DNA of 64,000 bases from assembly GCF_017896165.1 (NCBI RefSeq), contig NZ_JAFCNB010000012.1, forward strand, positions 62,001 through 126,000. The letters are read 5' to 3'. This DNA comes from Microbispora oryzae (GTDB taxonomy: Bacteria; Actinomycetota; Actinomycetes; Streptosporangiales; Streptosporangiaceae). A model generated the notes under the pieces. That model ran no database searches. It saw nothing but the letters and a program-made list of their open reading frames with translations, and had not been told where the DNA came from. Both the position numbers and the translations under genes were made by a program. Positions within the stretch are counted from its first letter, which is position 1. Each line of letters starts with the position of its first letter. Positions 1 to 9,006 of this stretch are shown here, piece after piece.

Positions 1-2
1 CG

Positions 3-812
3 AACGGGCCCGCCGCCTGGGTCAGCCTGGAGTTCGGCGCGCGCGCGGGCGTCTACACGCCGGTCTCCGCGTGCGCGTCGGGAGCCGAGGCCCTCGCTCT
101 GGCCGCCCGGCTCATCCGGGCCGGTGAGGCCGACGTCGTCGTCGCGGGCGGCGCGGAGGCCGCCATCACGCCGCTGACCGTCGCCGCGTTCGGCCAGGCG
201 CGCACGCTCTCGAAGCGCAACGACGAGCCGGAGCGCGCCTCCCGCCCGTTCGACGTGAGCCGCGACGGCTTCGTGCTCGGCGAGGGCGCGGGAGTCGTCG
301 TCCTGGAGCGCGCCGACTTCGCGGCCGCGCGGGGCGCGCGTCCGCTCGCGCGCCTGGCGGGATACGGGGTGACGTCCGACGGCTACCACATCACCGGGCC
401 CGACCCGTCCGGCGCCGGTCAGATGCGGGCCATGCTCACGGCGGTCTCGACGGCGGGGCTTCAGCCCGGCGACGTCGACCACGTCAACTGTCACGCGACG
501 TCGACCGTGGTCGGCGACGTCGGCGAGGCCACCGCGATCGCCCGGGCCCTCGGCGGCGACGTGGTGCTCACCGCGCCGAAGTCGAGCATCGGCCACCTGG
601 TCGGCGCGGCCGGCGCGGTCGAGTCGATCATCACGATCCTGTCGATCCGGAACGGCCTCATCCCGCACACGCTCAACCTGGAGGAGAAGGCCCCGGAGGT
701 CGAGCTCGACGTGGTCTCCGGCGAGCCCCGGAAGGGTGACGTCCGGGCGGCGCTGTGCAACTCGTTCGGGTTCGGCGGGCAGAACGTCTCCCTCCTCTTC
801 ACCGCGGCCTGA
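3..812 (+). CDS. fabF: Beta-ketoacyl-ACP synthase II (KAS II), 5' end missing
   Basis: This is the last 269 residues of a condensing enzyme; the gene starts before the window, and a whole FabF of about 410 residues would lack roughly 140 here. The thiolase-fold active site is complete: nucleophile Cys in SACASG (codon 72-74), first His in NCHATST, and Lys and second His in APKSSIGH. It extends acyl-ACP with malonyl-ACP in type II fatty acid synthesis in the cytosol. No acyl carrier protein or chain-length factor is visible, so a polyketide role is unlikely, but the upstream neighbours cannot be seen. A transglycosylase gene follows 8 bases later in the same direction. Confidence 0.93.
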   Translation, partial: NGPAAWVSLEFGARAGVYTPVSACASGAEALALAARLIRAGEADVVVAGGAEAAITPLTVAAFGQARTLSKRNDEPERASRPFDVSRDGFVLGEGAGVVVLERADFAAARGARPLARLAGYGVTSDGYHITGPDPSGAGQMRAMLTAVSTAGLQPGDVDHVNCHATSTVVGDVGEATAIARALGGDVVLTAPKSSIGHLVGAAGAVESIITILSIRNGLIPHTLNLEEKAPEVELDVVSGEPRKGDVRAALCNSFGFGGQNVSLLFTAA

Positions 813-820
813 CGCGGGCC

Positions 821-1801
821 ATGCCGGTGCTCGGGGCCACCGGGGCGGGACGCCGTCGACGACGCGGGCGGAGGCTCGCCGCCGCGCTCACCGCTATGGG
901 CGTGTTCTCCGCGGGCTGCGGCGACGCGCGGGGTGCGATCACCCCGCCGCCCGCCGCGCCGCTCGCTTCTTCTTCGTCTGCTCCTCCGGCCGTCTCGGGG
1001 CGAGCCCGGCCGGCCGCACCCGGGGCCACACCCACGGCTGAGTCCGCCCCGGCCGCGGGCGCCGCCGTCCCCACGGACCCGGCGCGGCTGGCCGACGCCC
1101 TCGTGAACACGGAGGGGCTGCTCCGGAGCGCGATCGACGGCTGGACCGACAAGAACGAGCCCGCCCCCGAGCCGGTGGTGCTGGCCGCCCTGTACGAGCA
1201 GCGCGTCTACCGCTACCTGGCCCGCAACCCCAAGGTCGCGTCACGCACCTTCGACCGGCTGCCCAAGCCGCTGGCCGGGCGGGCCCGCGACAACGTGACG
1301 GCCGTGCGCGGCCTGCTCTCCCTCGCCCATCCCGTCGGCGTCCCGGTGAAGATCAAGATCGCCACGGCCGAGCCCGCCGACGTCCTGCTCGCCGACATCC
1401 GCCGGGCCGAGCGCCGGTTCGGCGTCGACTGGCAGGTGCTGGCGGCCGTGATGTTCGTCGAGACCAAGTTCGGCCGGGTCAGATCGCCGAGCTACACGGG
1501 GGCCCGGGGTCCGATGCAGTTCATGCCCGGCACCTGGAAGGCGTACGGCATGGGCGGGGACATCGACGACACCAGGGACGCGCTGCTCGCCGCGGCCAAC
1601 TACCTGCGGGCGTCGGGCGCGCCGCGCGACTACCGCAGGGCGCTGTACGCCTACAACCACTCGCAGGCGTACGTCGACGCGGTGCTGCTGCACGCACGCC
1701 AGATGAGGCAGGACGTCCGGAACTACTACGCCTACTACAACTGGCAGGTGTTCGTGATCACCACCCGGGGTGAACGCCGCCTGACCGGACCCTCTTCGTG
1801 A
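821..1801 (+). CDS. Lytic transglycosylase (SLT) lipoprotein
   Basis: The 326-residue product has a short Arg-rich start, a hydrophobic stretch and a possible lipidation Cys33 (SAGC, a weak lipobox). A Pro/Ala-rich linker reaches to about residue 85. The C-terminal half is an SLT/goose-lysozyme-like domain with catalytic Glu214 in VETKFG, the GPMQFMPGTW motif near residue 229 and a YAYNHSQAYV motif. This is the signature of enzymes that cleave the MurNAc-GlcNAc bond of peptidoglycan and leave anhydro-MurNAc. ATG 821 is chosen because it lies just after the fabF stop. In-frame starts further upstream would overlap fabF. It probably acts outside the membrane in wall remodelling. Confidence 0.85.
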   Translation: MPVLGATGAGRRRRRGRRLAAALTAMGVFSAGCGDARGAITPPPAAPLASSSSAPPAVSGRARPAAPGATPTAESAPAAGAAVPTDPARLADALVNTEGLLRSAIDGWTDKNEPAPEPVVLAALYEQRVYRYLARNPKVASRTFDRLPKPLAGRARDNVTAVRGLLSLAHPVGVPVKIKIATAEPADVLLADIRRAERRFGVDWQVLAAVMFVETKFGRVRSPSYTGARGPMQFMPGTWKAYGMGGDIDDTRDALLAAANYLRASGAPRDYRRALYAYNHSQAYVDAVLLHARQMRQDVRNYYAYYNWQVFVITTRGERRLTGPSS

Positions 1802-1807
1802 GGGCAC

Positions 1808-3052
1808 TCACTCGGCGGCGAGCTCGGGGTGCGGCTGCCGGATCGGCGTGAAGAACGCGACGAGCGTGATGAGCAGGCAGCACACGCCGGCCAGCAGGCT
1901 GACCGGCAGCACGCCGTACCGCTGGGCGCCCCAGGTGAGCACGGCGGCGCCGGCGGGGCCGAGCGAGTAGTGGATCGTCCAGAAGGCCGAGGTCACCCGG
2001 CCAAGCAGATGATCGGGAGTGACCTGCTGGCGTAGCGACATCGACGAGATGCCGGCCACGGTGACGCAGGCCATGTAGACGGCCGCGGCGACGGCGACGA
2101 TCGGGAAGGAGTCGGTCGCGCCTATCGCGGCGACGGCCGTCCCGCTCACCGCGATCGCGGCCATCCACGACGTGCCGAACCCCGCGCCGCGCCGCAGGGG
2201 AGCCACGAGCAGCGACCCGGCGACCGTGCCGACGGCCGCGACCCCCAGGATCAGCCCGACGGAGCCGTCGGGCCGGCCGAGGTCGTGTTTGACGTGATAA
2301 ATCAGCACGTCGGTCATCCCGAGCGTGAGGAAGATGAAGAACGACAGCAGCACGGTCAGGGCGCGCAGCACCGGCTGCCGCCACAGGAACCGGGCTCCGG
2401 CCAGCAGTTCCCGCCAGGCCGTCCCGGGCTCCGGCCGCGCGCCGGAGGCCCGCCTGAACCTGATCAGGCACAGACCCGCTGCGGAGACCGCGAAACTCGC
2501 CGCGTTGACGGAGATCGCGGCCGTCGGGCCCCACCAGCCGGCGACCACGCCGGCCAGCGGCGGACCGGCGACCTGAGTCATGGCCGCCGTGGCCGACAGC
2601 CGGCCGTTGGCCTCCGTGATGCGGTCGCCGTCCACCAGTCCCGGCACCGCCGTGACGTACGCGACCTGGAATACCATGCCGACGGCCTCGCACACCGGCA
2701 GCACCACGTACAGCAGCCAGATCCGCGGGCCGAAGTGCCAGGCGACGGGCACCAGCCCGTACAGGACCATCCTGGCCAGGTCGCAGCAGATCATCACGGT
2801 CCGCCGGTCGAGCCGGTCGACGATCAGGCCGGCGAAGACGCCCGCGCCCACGGACGCGGCGCTCGCCAGGCCGGTGAGCAGGCCCATCTGCGCGACCGAC
2901 CCGGTGACATGCAGGACGAGCAGTGGCACGGCGATGAGGGCGAACGCGTCACCCGCCACCGAGAGGGTCTGCGCCGACCAGAAGACCGTGAAGTCGCGGT
3001 CGCGCCACAGGGGACGTGGTCGGCGCGAATCATCCCTCGAATCATCCTCCAT
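1808..3052 (-). CDS. MFS transporter, MFS_3-type drug/siderophore exporter
   Basis: The 414-residue protein has about 12 hydrophobic segments. It starts with the RDRDFTVFWSAQTLSVAGDAF pattern common in actinobacterial MFS_3 proteins and carries a VDRLDRRTVM loop between helices 2 and 3, the major-facilitator motif A region. Relatives export macrolides, enterobactin-like siderophores or other small molecules. No substrate can be read from the sequence. ATG 3052 is chosen over more upstream starts because the upstream residues are Arg/Pro-rich and do not fit the family. The gene is convergent with the transglycosylase gene (6 bases apart) and divergent from nhaA. Confidence 0.82.
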   Translation of the reverse strand: MEDDSRDDSRRPRPLWRDRDFTVFWSAQTLSVAGDAFALIAVPLLVLHVTGSVAQMGLLTGLASAASVGAGVFAGLIVDRLDRRTVMICCDLARMVLYGLVPVAWHFGPRIWLLYVVLPVCEAVGMVFQVAYVTAVPGLVDGDRITEANGRLSATAAMTQVAGPPLAGVVAGWWGPTAAISVNAASFAVSAAGLCLIRFRRASGARPEPGTAWRELLAGARFLWRQPVLRALTVLLSFFIFLTLGMTDVLIYHVKHDLGRPDGSVGLILGVAAVGTVAGSLLVAPLRRGAGFGTSWMAAIAVSGTAVAAIGATDSFPIVAVAAAVYMACVTVAGISSMSLRQQVTPDHLLGRVTSAFWTIHYSLGPAGAAVLTWGAQRYGVLPVSLLAGVCCLLITLVAFFTPIRQPHPELAAE

Positions 3053-3307
3053 CACCGGCCCATGGTGCCGTAGGCGGCTGGTCGCGAGACACCGGTTTTC
3101 GGTCAGAGGCCGCCTTTCCGGTCGGTACGGGTGACCGGGCCGAGGTGGCCGCCGCCGCCCGCGGGGACGTGGCGAACGGGACCTGATCGACTGGCCCATG
3201 CCGGTCCCGCCTGCGATGCTGGATCGGGAAGAGCCGCGTGCCGACGATCATCCGAGGTGAGCGGCCCACCCGGGAATGCCGAGACGGGAAGCGATGTCAG
3301 GGGAGAA

Positions 3308-5197
3308 GTGACCGAATCACGGGAGCCCACGACGGTGTTCGCCGGAACGACCACGGGGGTGCGACGCTTCGAGACGCCGTTGCGTGAGTTTCTCCGCACC
3401 GAGACCGGCAGCGCCGCCATCCTGCTCGCGGCCACCCTGGCCGCCATCGCCTGGGCCAACATCGATCTCCACTCGTACGAGCGGCTGTGGGACACGCGGC
3501 TGTCGATCAGTCTCGGCGACCGCGGCGTCTCCCTGGATCTGCGCCACTGGGTCAACAGCGGTCTGATGACGTTCTTCTTCCTCGTGGTGGGGATGGAGGC
3601 GCGGCGCGAGTTCGACATGGGGGAGTTGCGCGACCGCCGCAGGCTGCTGCTGCCCGTCGTGGCCGGAGTCGCCGGCATGCTCGTGCCCATCGTGATCTAT
3701 CTGCTGGTCAACGCCGGCCGGCCCTCGATCCACGGCTGGGGCGCCGCCATGTCGACCGACACGGCCTTCGCCCTCGGCATGCTCGCGCTCGTCGCCGCCC
3801 GCTTCCCGGCCCGCGCCCACACGTACATGCTGACCGTCACCGTCGTGGACGACCTGGTGGCGCTGGGCGTGATCGCCGTCTTCTACAGCGAGCACTTCAA
3901 CCCTCCGGCGCTGCTTGTCGCGATCGTCGTCTTCGCCGCCATGGTGGTGGTCAAGCGGGCCGGGGTGCGCCACGGCCTCGTCTACGTGGTGTTCGGCGTG
4001 GCGGCCTGGGTGGCGCTGCTCCTCTCCGGAGTCGAGCCCGTCGTGGTCGGCCTGGCCTTCGGCCTGCTGACCTACGCCTCGCCGGCGTCGCGGGACGCCC
4101 TGGAGCGGGCCTCGGACCTGTTCCGGCTGTTCCGCGAGCAGCCGACGGCCCAGCTCGCCCGGTCGGCCAGCGCCGGGGTGGCCAAGGCGATCTCGCCCAA
4201 CCACCGGCTCCTGCAGCTCTATCACCCCTGGACCAGCTACCTCATCGTGCCGCTGTTCGCCCTGTCGAACGCCGGCATCCCCATCAACGGGGAGTTCCTC
4301 GGCCGGGCGTTCACCTCGCCAATCACGCTCGGCATCATGATCGCTTACGTGCTGGGCAAGCCGATCGGCATCGTCGGGTCGAGCTGGCTGGTGACCCGGT
4401 TCAGCGGCGGCCGGGTGCGGCCGCCCGTGGGCTGGGCCGCCGTGACCGGCGGCGGCACGATCGCCGGCATCGGGTTCACCGTCTCCCTGCTGATCGCCAC
4501 GCTCGCCTTCACCGGCTCCCAGCTGGAGGAGGCCAAGTTCGGCATCCTCGCCGCGGCGCTGTGCGCCTCGCTTCTGACCTGGATCGTGGGCCGGGTCACG
4601 GCCATGCTGCCGCCCAAGGTCAAGGCGCGCGCCCTGCTGGGCACCGCCGAGAGCATCATCGACCTCGCCGTACCGGTCGAGCCCGAGCGCGATCACCTGC
4701 GCGGTCCGCAGGAGGCGCCGGTCACCATCGTGGAGTACGGCGACTTCGAGTGCCCCTACTGCGGTCAGGCCGAGCCCGTCGTGCGGGAACTGCTGGCCGG
4801 CTTCAGCGAGATCAGGTACGTCTGGCGGCACCTCCCGCTGCACGACGTCCACCCGTCGGCGCAGCTCGCCGCCGAGGCGTCGGAGGCGGCGGCGGAGCAG
4901 GGGGCGTTCTGGGAGATGCACGACACCCTCCTCGACCACCAGGGCGAACTGATGGTGCCCCACCTGCTGGCGTACGCGGAGGACCTGGGGCTGGACGTCG
5001 GGCGGTTCCGGCAGGACCTCGACACCCACATCGGCGCCGCCCGCATCGCCGAGGACATCAACTCCGCCGACCTGAGCGGGGTGTCGGGCACGCCCACGTT
5101 CTTCATCAACGGGCGGCGTCACCACGGCGCGTACGACATCGACACGCTCTCCGCCGCGGTGCGGGCCGCGGGCGCGCGGGCGGCCTTCCTGTCGTAG
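3308..5197 (+). CDS. nhaA: NhaA Na+/H+ antiporter fused to a DsbA/thioredoxin-like domain
   Basis: The 629-residue protein has two parts. Residues about 20-430 are Nha[12 protein letters not shown], the paired Asp181-Asp182 in VVDDLVALG that carry ions in NhaA, and [15 protein letters not shown] near the end. Residues about 445-629 form a DsbA-like thioredoxin fold with CPYC at 482-485 and a cis-Pro loop ([12 protein letters not shown]). GTG 3308 is chosen because GGGGAGA lies just upstream and no family-like residues precede it. The antiporter part exchanges Na+ for H+ across the membrane. The side and role of the redox domain are not established. The fusion is known in actinobacteria and should not be split. 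Confidence 0.9.
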   Translation: MTESREPTTVFAGTTTGVRRFETPLREFLRTETGSAAILLAATLAAIAWANIDLHSYERLWDTRLSISLGDRGVSLDLRHWVNSGLMTFFFLVVGMEARREFDMGELRDRRRLLLPVVAGVAGMLVPIVIYLLVNAGRPSIHGWGAAMSTDTAFALGMLALVAARFPARAHTYMLTVTVVDDLVALGVIAVFYSEHFNPPALLVAIVVFAAMVVVKRAGVRHGLVYVVFGVAAWVALLLSGVEPVVVGLAFGLLTYASPASRDALERASDLFRLFREQPTAQLARSASAGVAKAISPNHRLLQLYHPWTSYLIVPLFALSNAGIPINGEFLGRAFTSPITLGIMIAYVLGKPIGIVGSSWLVTRFSGGRVRPPVGWAAVTGGGTIAGIGFTVSLLIATLAFTGSQLEEAKFGILAAALCASLLTWIVGRVTAMLPPKVKARALLGTAESIIDLAVPVEPERDHLRGPQEAPVTIVEYGDFECPYCGQAEPVVRELLAGFSEIRYVWRHLPLHDVHPSAQLAAEASEAAAEQGAFWEMHDTLLDHQGELMVPHLLAYAEDLGLDVGRFRQDLDTHIGAARIAEDINSADLSGVSGTPTFFINGRRHHGAYDIDTLSAAVRAAGARAAFLS

Positions 5198-5211
5198 CCG
5201 CGGCCCGGCCC

Positions 5212-5718
5212 CTACGTTTCGCCAGCGCGATCGGGTGACGCGGGGCGGTCGTCGAGGTCGCGGGCCAGGGCCGGAGCGAAGTCGCGCGCCTTGGCGTTGA
5301 GCCGGCGGACGAAGTCCACGAGGAGTTCGAGCTGGTCGTCGGCGTAGTCGTCGAGGACCTCGGAGAAGGCGGCCCCGACCCGCTCGAAGATCTCGGCCAG
5401 CGCCCTCTCGTGGCGTCCGGTCGACCGTACGAGCACCCTGCGGCGGTCGGCGGAGTCACGATGGCGCTCCACGAATCCGTTGCGTTCGAGCCGGTCGAGG
5501 ACGGCGGTGATCGCCGAGGTGCTCATGCCGGTCAGTTCGGCGAGCCGCCCGGCGGTCGGCTCGGGCTCGTGCCGGGCGATGTCGAGGCACTTCAGGTCGG
5601 TGGGCCCGAGCCCGAAGTGTTCGGCGATCGCCTGGTGCATGATGACCGCCCGGCTGGAGTTGTCCCGCATCTCCTCCGACAGCGCCCGCAGCAACTCGTC
5701 CCTTCGCTCCGTTGACAT
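5212..5718 (-). CDS. MarR-family transcriptional regulator
   Basis: The 168-residue protein has the MarR layout: helices for dimerisation at both ends and a winged helix in the middle. It includes AGRLAELTGMSTSAITAVLDRLERNGFVERHRDSADRRRVLV, quoted here only as a span at about residues 57-98; the DxRxx wing motif is intact. Such proteins usually repress their own gene and a divergent neighbour and release DNA on binding a phenolic or drug ligand. It is divergent from the FAD monooxygenase at 5803, with inverted repeats in the 84-base gap, so that gene is the likely target. Its 3' end is 14 bases from nhaA, convergent. Confidence 0.88.
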   Translation of the reverse strand: MSTERRDELLRALSEEMRDNSSRAVIMHQAIAEHFGLGPTDLKCLDIARHEPEPTAGRLAELTGMSTSAITAVLDRLERNGFVERHRDSADRRRVLVRSTGRHERALAEIFERVGAAFSEVLDDYADDQLELLVDFVRRLNAKARDFAPALARDLDDRPASPDRAGET

Positions 5719-5740
5719 GGCTCCTCAAACGCGTACTATC

Positions 5741-5763
5741 TCGAATTAGTTCGATGCTTCGAA
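5741..5763. promoter_or_regulatory. Candidate MarR operator between the regulator and the monooxygenase
   Basis: TCGAA-TTAG-TTCGA (5741-5754) is a perfect 5-base inverted repeat, followed at once by the palindrome TTCGAA (5758-5763). Both sit in the only gap between the divergent marR and monooxygenase genes, in a locally AT-rich stretch. Operator function is inferred from position and symmetry. Confidence 0.5.
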
Positions 5764-5802
5764 ACTTCCGACCTGTCGAACATATCATGGAGGGTGCGAG
5801 AG

Positions 5803-7407
5803 ATGACGGAAGCGACGACACCGGTCCTGGTCGTGGGAGCGGGCCTCGCGGGGCTTTCGACGGCGATGTTCCTCGGGGTCCACGGGGTGGCCTCGGTGGT
5901 CGTGGAGCGCCACCCCGGCCTGTCCGTCCAGCCGAAGGCGCGCGGGCAGATGCCGGCGACCATGGAGGCGCTCGCGAGCGCGGGCGTCGCGGAACGGTTC
6001 AGGGGGGCGGCCCCGCCCGGCCGCGAAGAGATGATCATCGTCATAGCGGAGACGGTGTCCGGCCCGGTCATGAAGGACTTCGTCCAGGGCATGCCCGACT
6101 TCTCGGCGTTCTCGCCGATGCCGATGGCCCACGCCAGCCAGGAGCGGGCGGAGCGGATCATGGCCGAGCGGGCGGTGGAGGTGGGCGCCGACATCAGATT
6201 CTCCACCGAGCTGGAGTCGTTCCGCCAGGACGGCGAGCGGGTCGTCGCCGTGCTCCGCGACGTGACGACGGGCCGGCGGACCACGCTGACCGCCGGCTAT
6301 CTCGTCGCCGCCGACGGTCACAAGGGCGGGATCAGGGACGCCGCCGGCGTCGGGGTGCACGGCCAGCGTTCCCGTGGTCAGGGCCGGACGATGTTCGCCC
6401 AGTTCGAGGCCGACCTCGACGTGGCGCTCGACGGAGCCGCGTTCGGGCTCTTCTACCTGCGCAACCCCGCGCTGCCGAGCGGGTTCGCGACCGTAGTCAC
6501 CACCGATCACCCCGGACGCTACGTCATCGCCGTCGGCTTCCCCCAGGACGAGGAGCCCGGCCGGGGACGGCTGGCGGAGGTGATCCGAATCGCGACGGGC
6601 CTGCCCGGCCTGGACGTCAGAGTCGTCGACGCGGCCTGGACGTCGTCGGGCGACCACATCACGCGGGTCGCCGACACCTTCAGGTCCGGACGGGTCCTGC
6701 TGGCCGGCGACGCCGCGCACCTGATGCCGCCGACGGGCGGCCAGGGCGGGAACACGGCCGTCCTCGACGGCTACCACCTCGCCTGGAAGCTGGCCGCGGT
6801 GCTGTCGGGCACGGCCGGCCCCGGCCTGCTGGACAGCCATGACGCGGAGCGGCGGCCGTTCGCCGACGCGCTCGCCGAGCAGCAGTACGCCAACCTGGTC
6901 GAGCGGCAGGCCCCGCACCTGCGCGACGGCACCGAGGCGGAGATCATCGACCCGATGGCCGGGCTGTTCGGCTACGTCTGTCCCGCTGGCGCGTTCGTCC
7001 CCGAACAGACCGGCGACCGGCCCGGCCCGCTGTTCGAGGACCCGGCCGCCCCGTCGGGACTGCCGGGGTCCCGGGCCCCGCACGTACGGCTGTCGCGGGC
7101 CGGAACGCCCATGTCCCCCCGCGACCTGTTCGGGCCGGGCTTCGCGCTGCTCACGACCTCGGCGGCCTGGGCCGGCACCGTCGAGCGGGCCGGGCGGGCG
7201 CTGGGCGTCGGCCTCGACCTCCACGTGATCGGCGACGGCCTGATCGACGTCGACGGCCGGTTCCTGTCCGCGTACGGCGTCACGGAGACCGGCGCGACGC
7301 TCGTCCGGCCGGACGGCGTCATCGCCTGGCGGTCACGCGGACCGGCCGCGCCCGCCGCCCTTGAGGACGCGCTGCGGCACGTCCTCGACCGCGTCCGGCC
7401 ATCCTGA
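5803..7407 (+). CDS. FAD-dependent aromatic-type monooxygenase
   Basis: The 534-residue protein is a group A flavoprotein hydroxylase (FAD_binding_3). The N-terminus has the Rossmann GxGxxG as GAGLAG (residues 12-17). The second FAD motif LLAGDAAHLMPPTGGQGGN lies near residue 300, and a C-terminal thioredoxin-like extension follows as in TfdB/PheA and rifampicin or tetracycline monooxygenases. It uses NAD(P)H and O2 to hydroxylate an aromatic substrate or a drug; the substrate is unknown. ATG 5803 has GGAGGG 8 bases upstream, better than the GTG 9 bases before it. A divergent MarR gene probably controls it. A detoxification or catabolic role is inferred from that pairing. Confidence 0.85.
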   Translation: MTEATTPVLVVGAGLAGLSTAMFLGVHGVASVVVERHPGLSVQPKARGQMPATMEALASAGVAERFRGAAPPGREEMIIVIAETVSGPVMKDFVQGMPDFSAFSPMPMAHASQERAERIMAERAVEVGADIRFSTELESFRQDGERVVAVLRDVTTGRRTTLTAGYLVAADGHKGGIRDAAGVGVHGQRSRGQGRTMFAQFEADLDVALDGAAFGLFYLRNPALPSGFATVVTTDHPGRYVIAVGFPQDEEPGRGRLAEVIRIATGLPGLDVRVVDAAWTSSGDHITRVADTFRSGRVLLAGDAAHLMPPTGGQGGNTAVLDGYHLAWKLAAVLSGTAGPGLLDSHDAERRPFADALAEQQYANLVERQAPHLRDGTEAEIIDPMAGLFGYVCPAGAFVPEQTGDRPGPLFEDPAAPSGLPGSRAPHVRLSRAGTPMSPRDLFGPGFALLTTSAAWAGTVERAGRALGVGLDLHVIGDGLIDVDGRFLSAYGVTETGATLVRPDGVIAWRSRGPAAPAALEDALRHVLDRVRPS

Positions 7408-7425
7408 CCGGGGGCCGGAGCTCCG

Positions 7426-8220
7426 TCACGGCTTGCGGCCCACGCCGCAGACCGCGTACACGTTCTCGGCAGACCCGGAGACGTCCGGCCGCCACCGCCC
7501 GCTGGGCACCACGCCGGGCTCGACCAGTTCGAGCCCCTCGAAGAAGGACGCGATCTGCTCGGCCGAGCGCAGGTGATAGGAGCTCGCCGAGTTGGCGTTG
7601 TAGACGGCGATGGCCTCGCGGAGGCTCTCGTCGGTGTCCGTGCCGTCGCTCAGCGCCAGGTAGCTGCCCGGCGGCAGGGCCGTGAGCAGGCGGCTCACGA
7701 TCGTGCCCGGCTCGTCGGAGTCGGGGATCTGCCCGAGGATGCCCAGCATCATCAGCGCGATCGGACGGTCGAAGTCGAGGGTCCGCCGGGCGCCGTCCAG
7801 GATCTTCTCCGGGTCGCGCACGTCGGCCTCGATGTAGTCGGTCCGGCCCTCCGGCGTGCTGGTGAGCAGGGCCTGGGCGTGCACGAGCACGAGCGGGTCG
7901 TTGTCGACGTACACCACCCGCGACTCGGGGGCGAGCCGCTGGGCGACCTCGTGGGTGTTGTCGGCCGTCGGCAGGCCGGTGCCGATGTCGAGGAACTGGC
8001 GGATGCCCGCCTCGGCCGCGAGGAACCGCACCGCTCTGGTCAGGAACCGGCGCTGTGTCCGGGCGACCCGGGCGATCCCCGGAAACATCTGCAGGATCAT
8101 GTCGCCCGCCTCGCGGTCGGCGGCGAAGTTGTCCTTGCCTTCGAGGAGGTAGTTCCACACCCGCGCGGAGTGCGCCGAGTCGGTGTCGAGAGACGGGGGA
8201 GAGGCGGGCTGGTCCGTCAC
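7426..8220 (-). CDS. SAM-dependent methyltransferase, DUF574 (Methyltransf_19) family
   Basis: The 264-residue protein has the family start SxARVWNYLLEGKDNFAADREAG, the SAM-binding FLDIGTGLPT near residues 76-84, and the acidic VVYVDNDPLVL strand. This actinobacteria-specific family is numerous in Streptomyces-like genomes. Its members' substrates are mostly unknown and the fold is class I methyltransferase. The gene is convergent with the monooxygenase (18 bases). Nothing nearby identifies its substrate. Confidence 0.9.
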   Translation of the reverse strand: MTDQPASPPSLDTDSAHSARVWNYLLEGKDNFAADREAGDMILQMFPGIARVARTQRRFLTRAVRFLAAEAGIRQFLDIGTGLPTADNTHEVAQRLAPESRVVYVDNDPLVLVHAQALLTSTPEGRTDYIEADVRDPEKILDGARRTLDFDRPIALMMLGILGQIPDSDEPGTIVSRLLTALPPGSYLALSDGTDTDESLREAIAVYNANSASSYHLRSAEQIASFFEGLELVEPGVVPSGRWRPDVSGSAENVYAVCGVGRKP

Positions 8221-8254
8221 GGGTCGTGCCTCCCGTTGAGGGGTCGTGCTGACG

Positions 8255-8276
8255 GCCGCAGCTTAACGGCTGCGGC
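8255..8276 (-). terminator. Stem-loop after the two-component operon
   Basis: GCCGCAGC pairs perfectly with GCTGCGGC around a 6-base TTAACG loop. It lies between the response regulator stop (8332) and the DUF574 gene start (8220), so on the minus strand it follows the regulator. No clear U-run follows, as is common for actinomycete terminators. Confidence 0.45.
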
Positions 8277-8331
8277 GGCCCAAGATCACCCCGGCGCGAG
8301 GTTCCGGCCGGATATTCGGGGGCGGGCGGAT

Positions 8332-9006
8332 TCAGCGCGCCGGCTGGACGAGGTCGCTCTCGTAGGCCGCGATGACGAGGTGCGCGCGGTCGCGTGCCTG
8401 CAGTTTGCTCAGCAGGCTGCCGATGTGCGTCTTGACGGTCTTGATCGAGATTACGAGTCTCGACGCGATTTCGTCGTTGGAGAGCCCGCGACCGACCAGG
8501 GTGAGGACCTCGGTCTCCCGTTTGGTGAGAGCGTCCAGGCTCGCGGGCTTCGCGCCTGTGGGCTGGGCGAGATAGACCTCGATGAGGCGGGTGAGAACCC
8601 TGGGGGCGAACAGCGATTCGCCGTGATGGGTCCGGCGGATCGCGTCGAGGAGCCTGTCGGGGTGGGAGTCCTTGAGGAGGAATCCGCTGGCGCCCGCCTG
8701 GAGGGCGGCGCGGACATACTCGTCGAGCTCGAACATCGTGAGAACGATGACCTTCACGGATTCGGTGGCCGCGTCCGCGGTGATGTGGCGGGTCGCGGTG
8801 ATCCCATCGGTGCCCGGCATCCGGATGTCCATGAGCACGACGTCGGGCCGCAGTTCGGCGCTGAGCCTGATCGCCTCGTGGCCGGTGCCCGCCTCGCCGA
8901 CGACGGTCATGTCAGGGTTGGCGTTGATGACGGCGGCGAGGCTGTGGCGCAGCAACGGCTGGTCGTCGGCGATGACGACGCGAATCCGGGTTCGGGGGTC
9001 GTTCAT
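8332..9006 (-). CDS. LuxR/NarL-family response regulator
   Basis: The 224-residue protein has a receiver domain with acidic pair Asp14-Asp15, phospho-acceptor Asp60 in VVLMDIRMPG and the switch residues that follow. A C-terminal LuxR helix-turn-helix spans about residues 160-205 (TKRETEVLTLVGRGLSNDEI, then KTVKTHIGSL). ATG 9006 overlaps the stop of the sensor kinase gene (ATGA), so translation is coupled and the two are partners. The divergent ABC exporter operon at 9954 is the probable target, by analogy with similar arrangements. The signal is unknown. Confidence 0.9.
   Translation of the reverse strand: MNDPRTRIRVVIADDQPLLRHSLAAVINANPDMTVVGEAGTGHEAIRLSAELRPDVVLMDIRMPGTDGITATRHITADAATESVKVIVLTMFELDEYVRAALQAGASGFLLKDSHPDRLLDAIRRTHHGESLFAPRVLTRLIEVYLAQPTGAKPASLDALTKRETEVLTLVGRGLSNDEIASRLVISIKTVKTHIGSLLSKLQARDRAHLVIAAYESDLVQPAR

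Noticed and set aside
1-812. Ketosynthase as part of a type II polyketide pathway
   Set aside because: The active-site pattern is that of FabF, no chain-length factor or acyl carrier follows, and the downstream gene is a wall enzyme. The upstream side is out of view, so this is not a strong exclusion.
3317-5125. A 602-codon minus-strand frame opposite nhaA
   Set aside because: It lies wholly over a recognised antiporter with conserved residues. Its His/Gly/Asp-rich makeup is that of an antisense shadow.
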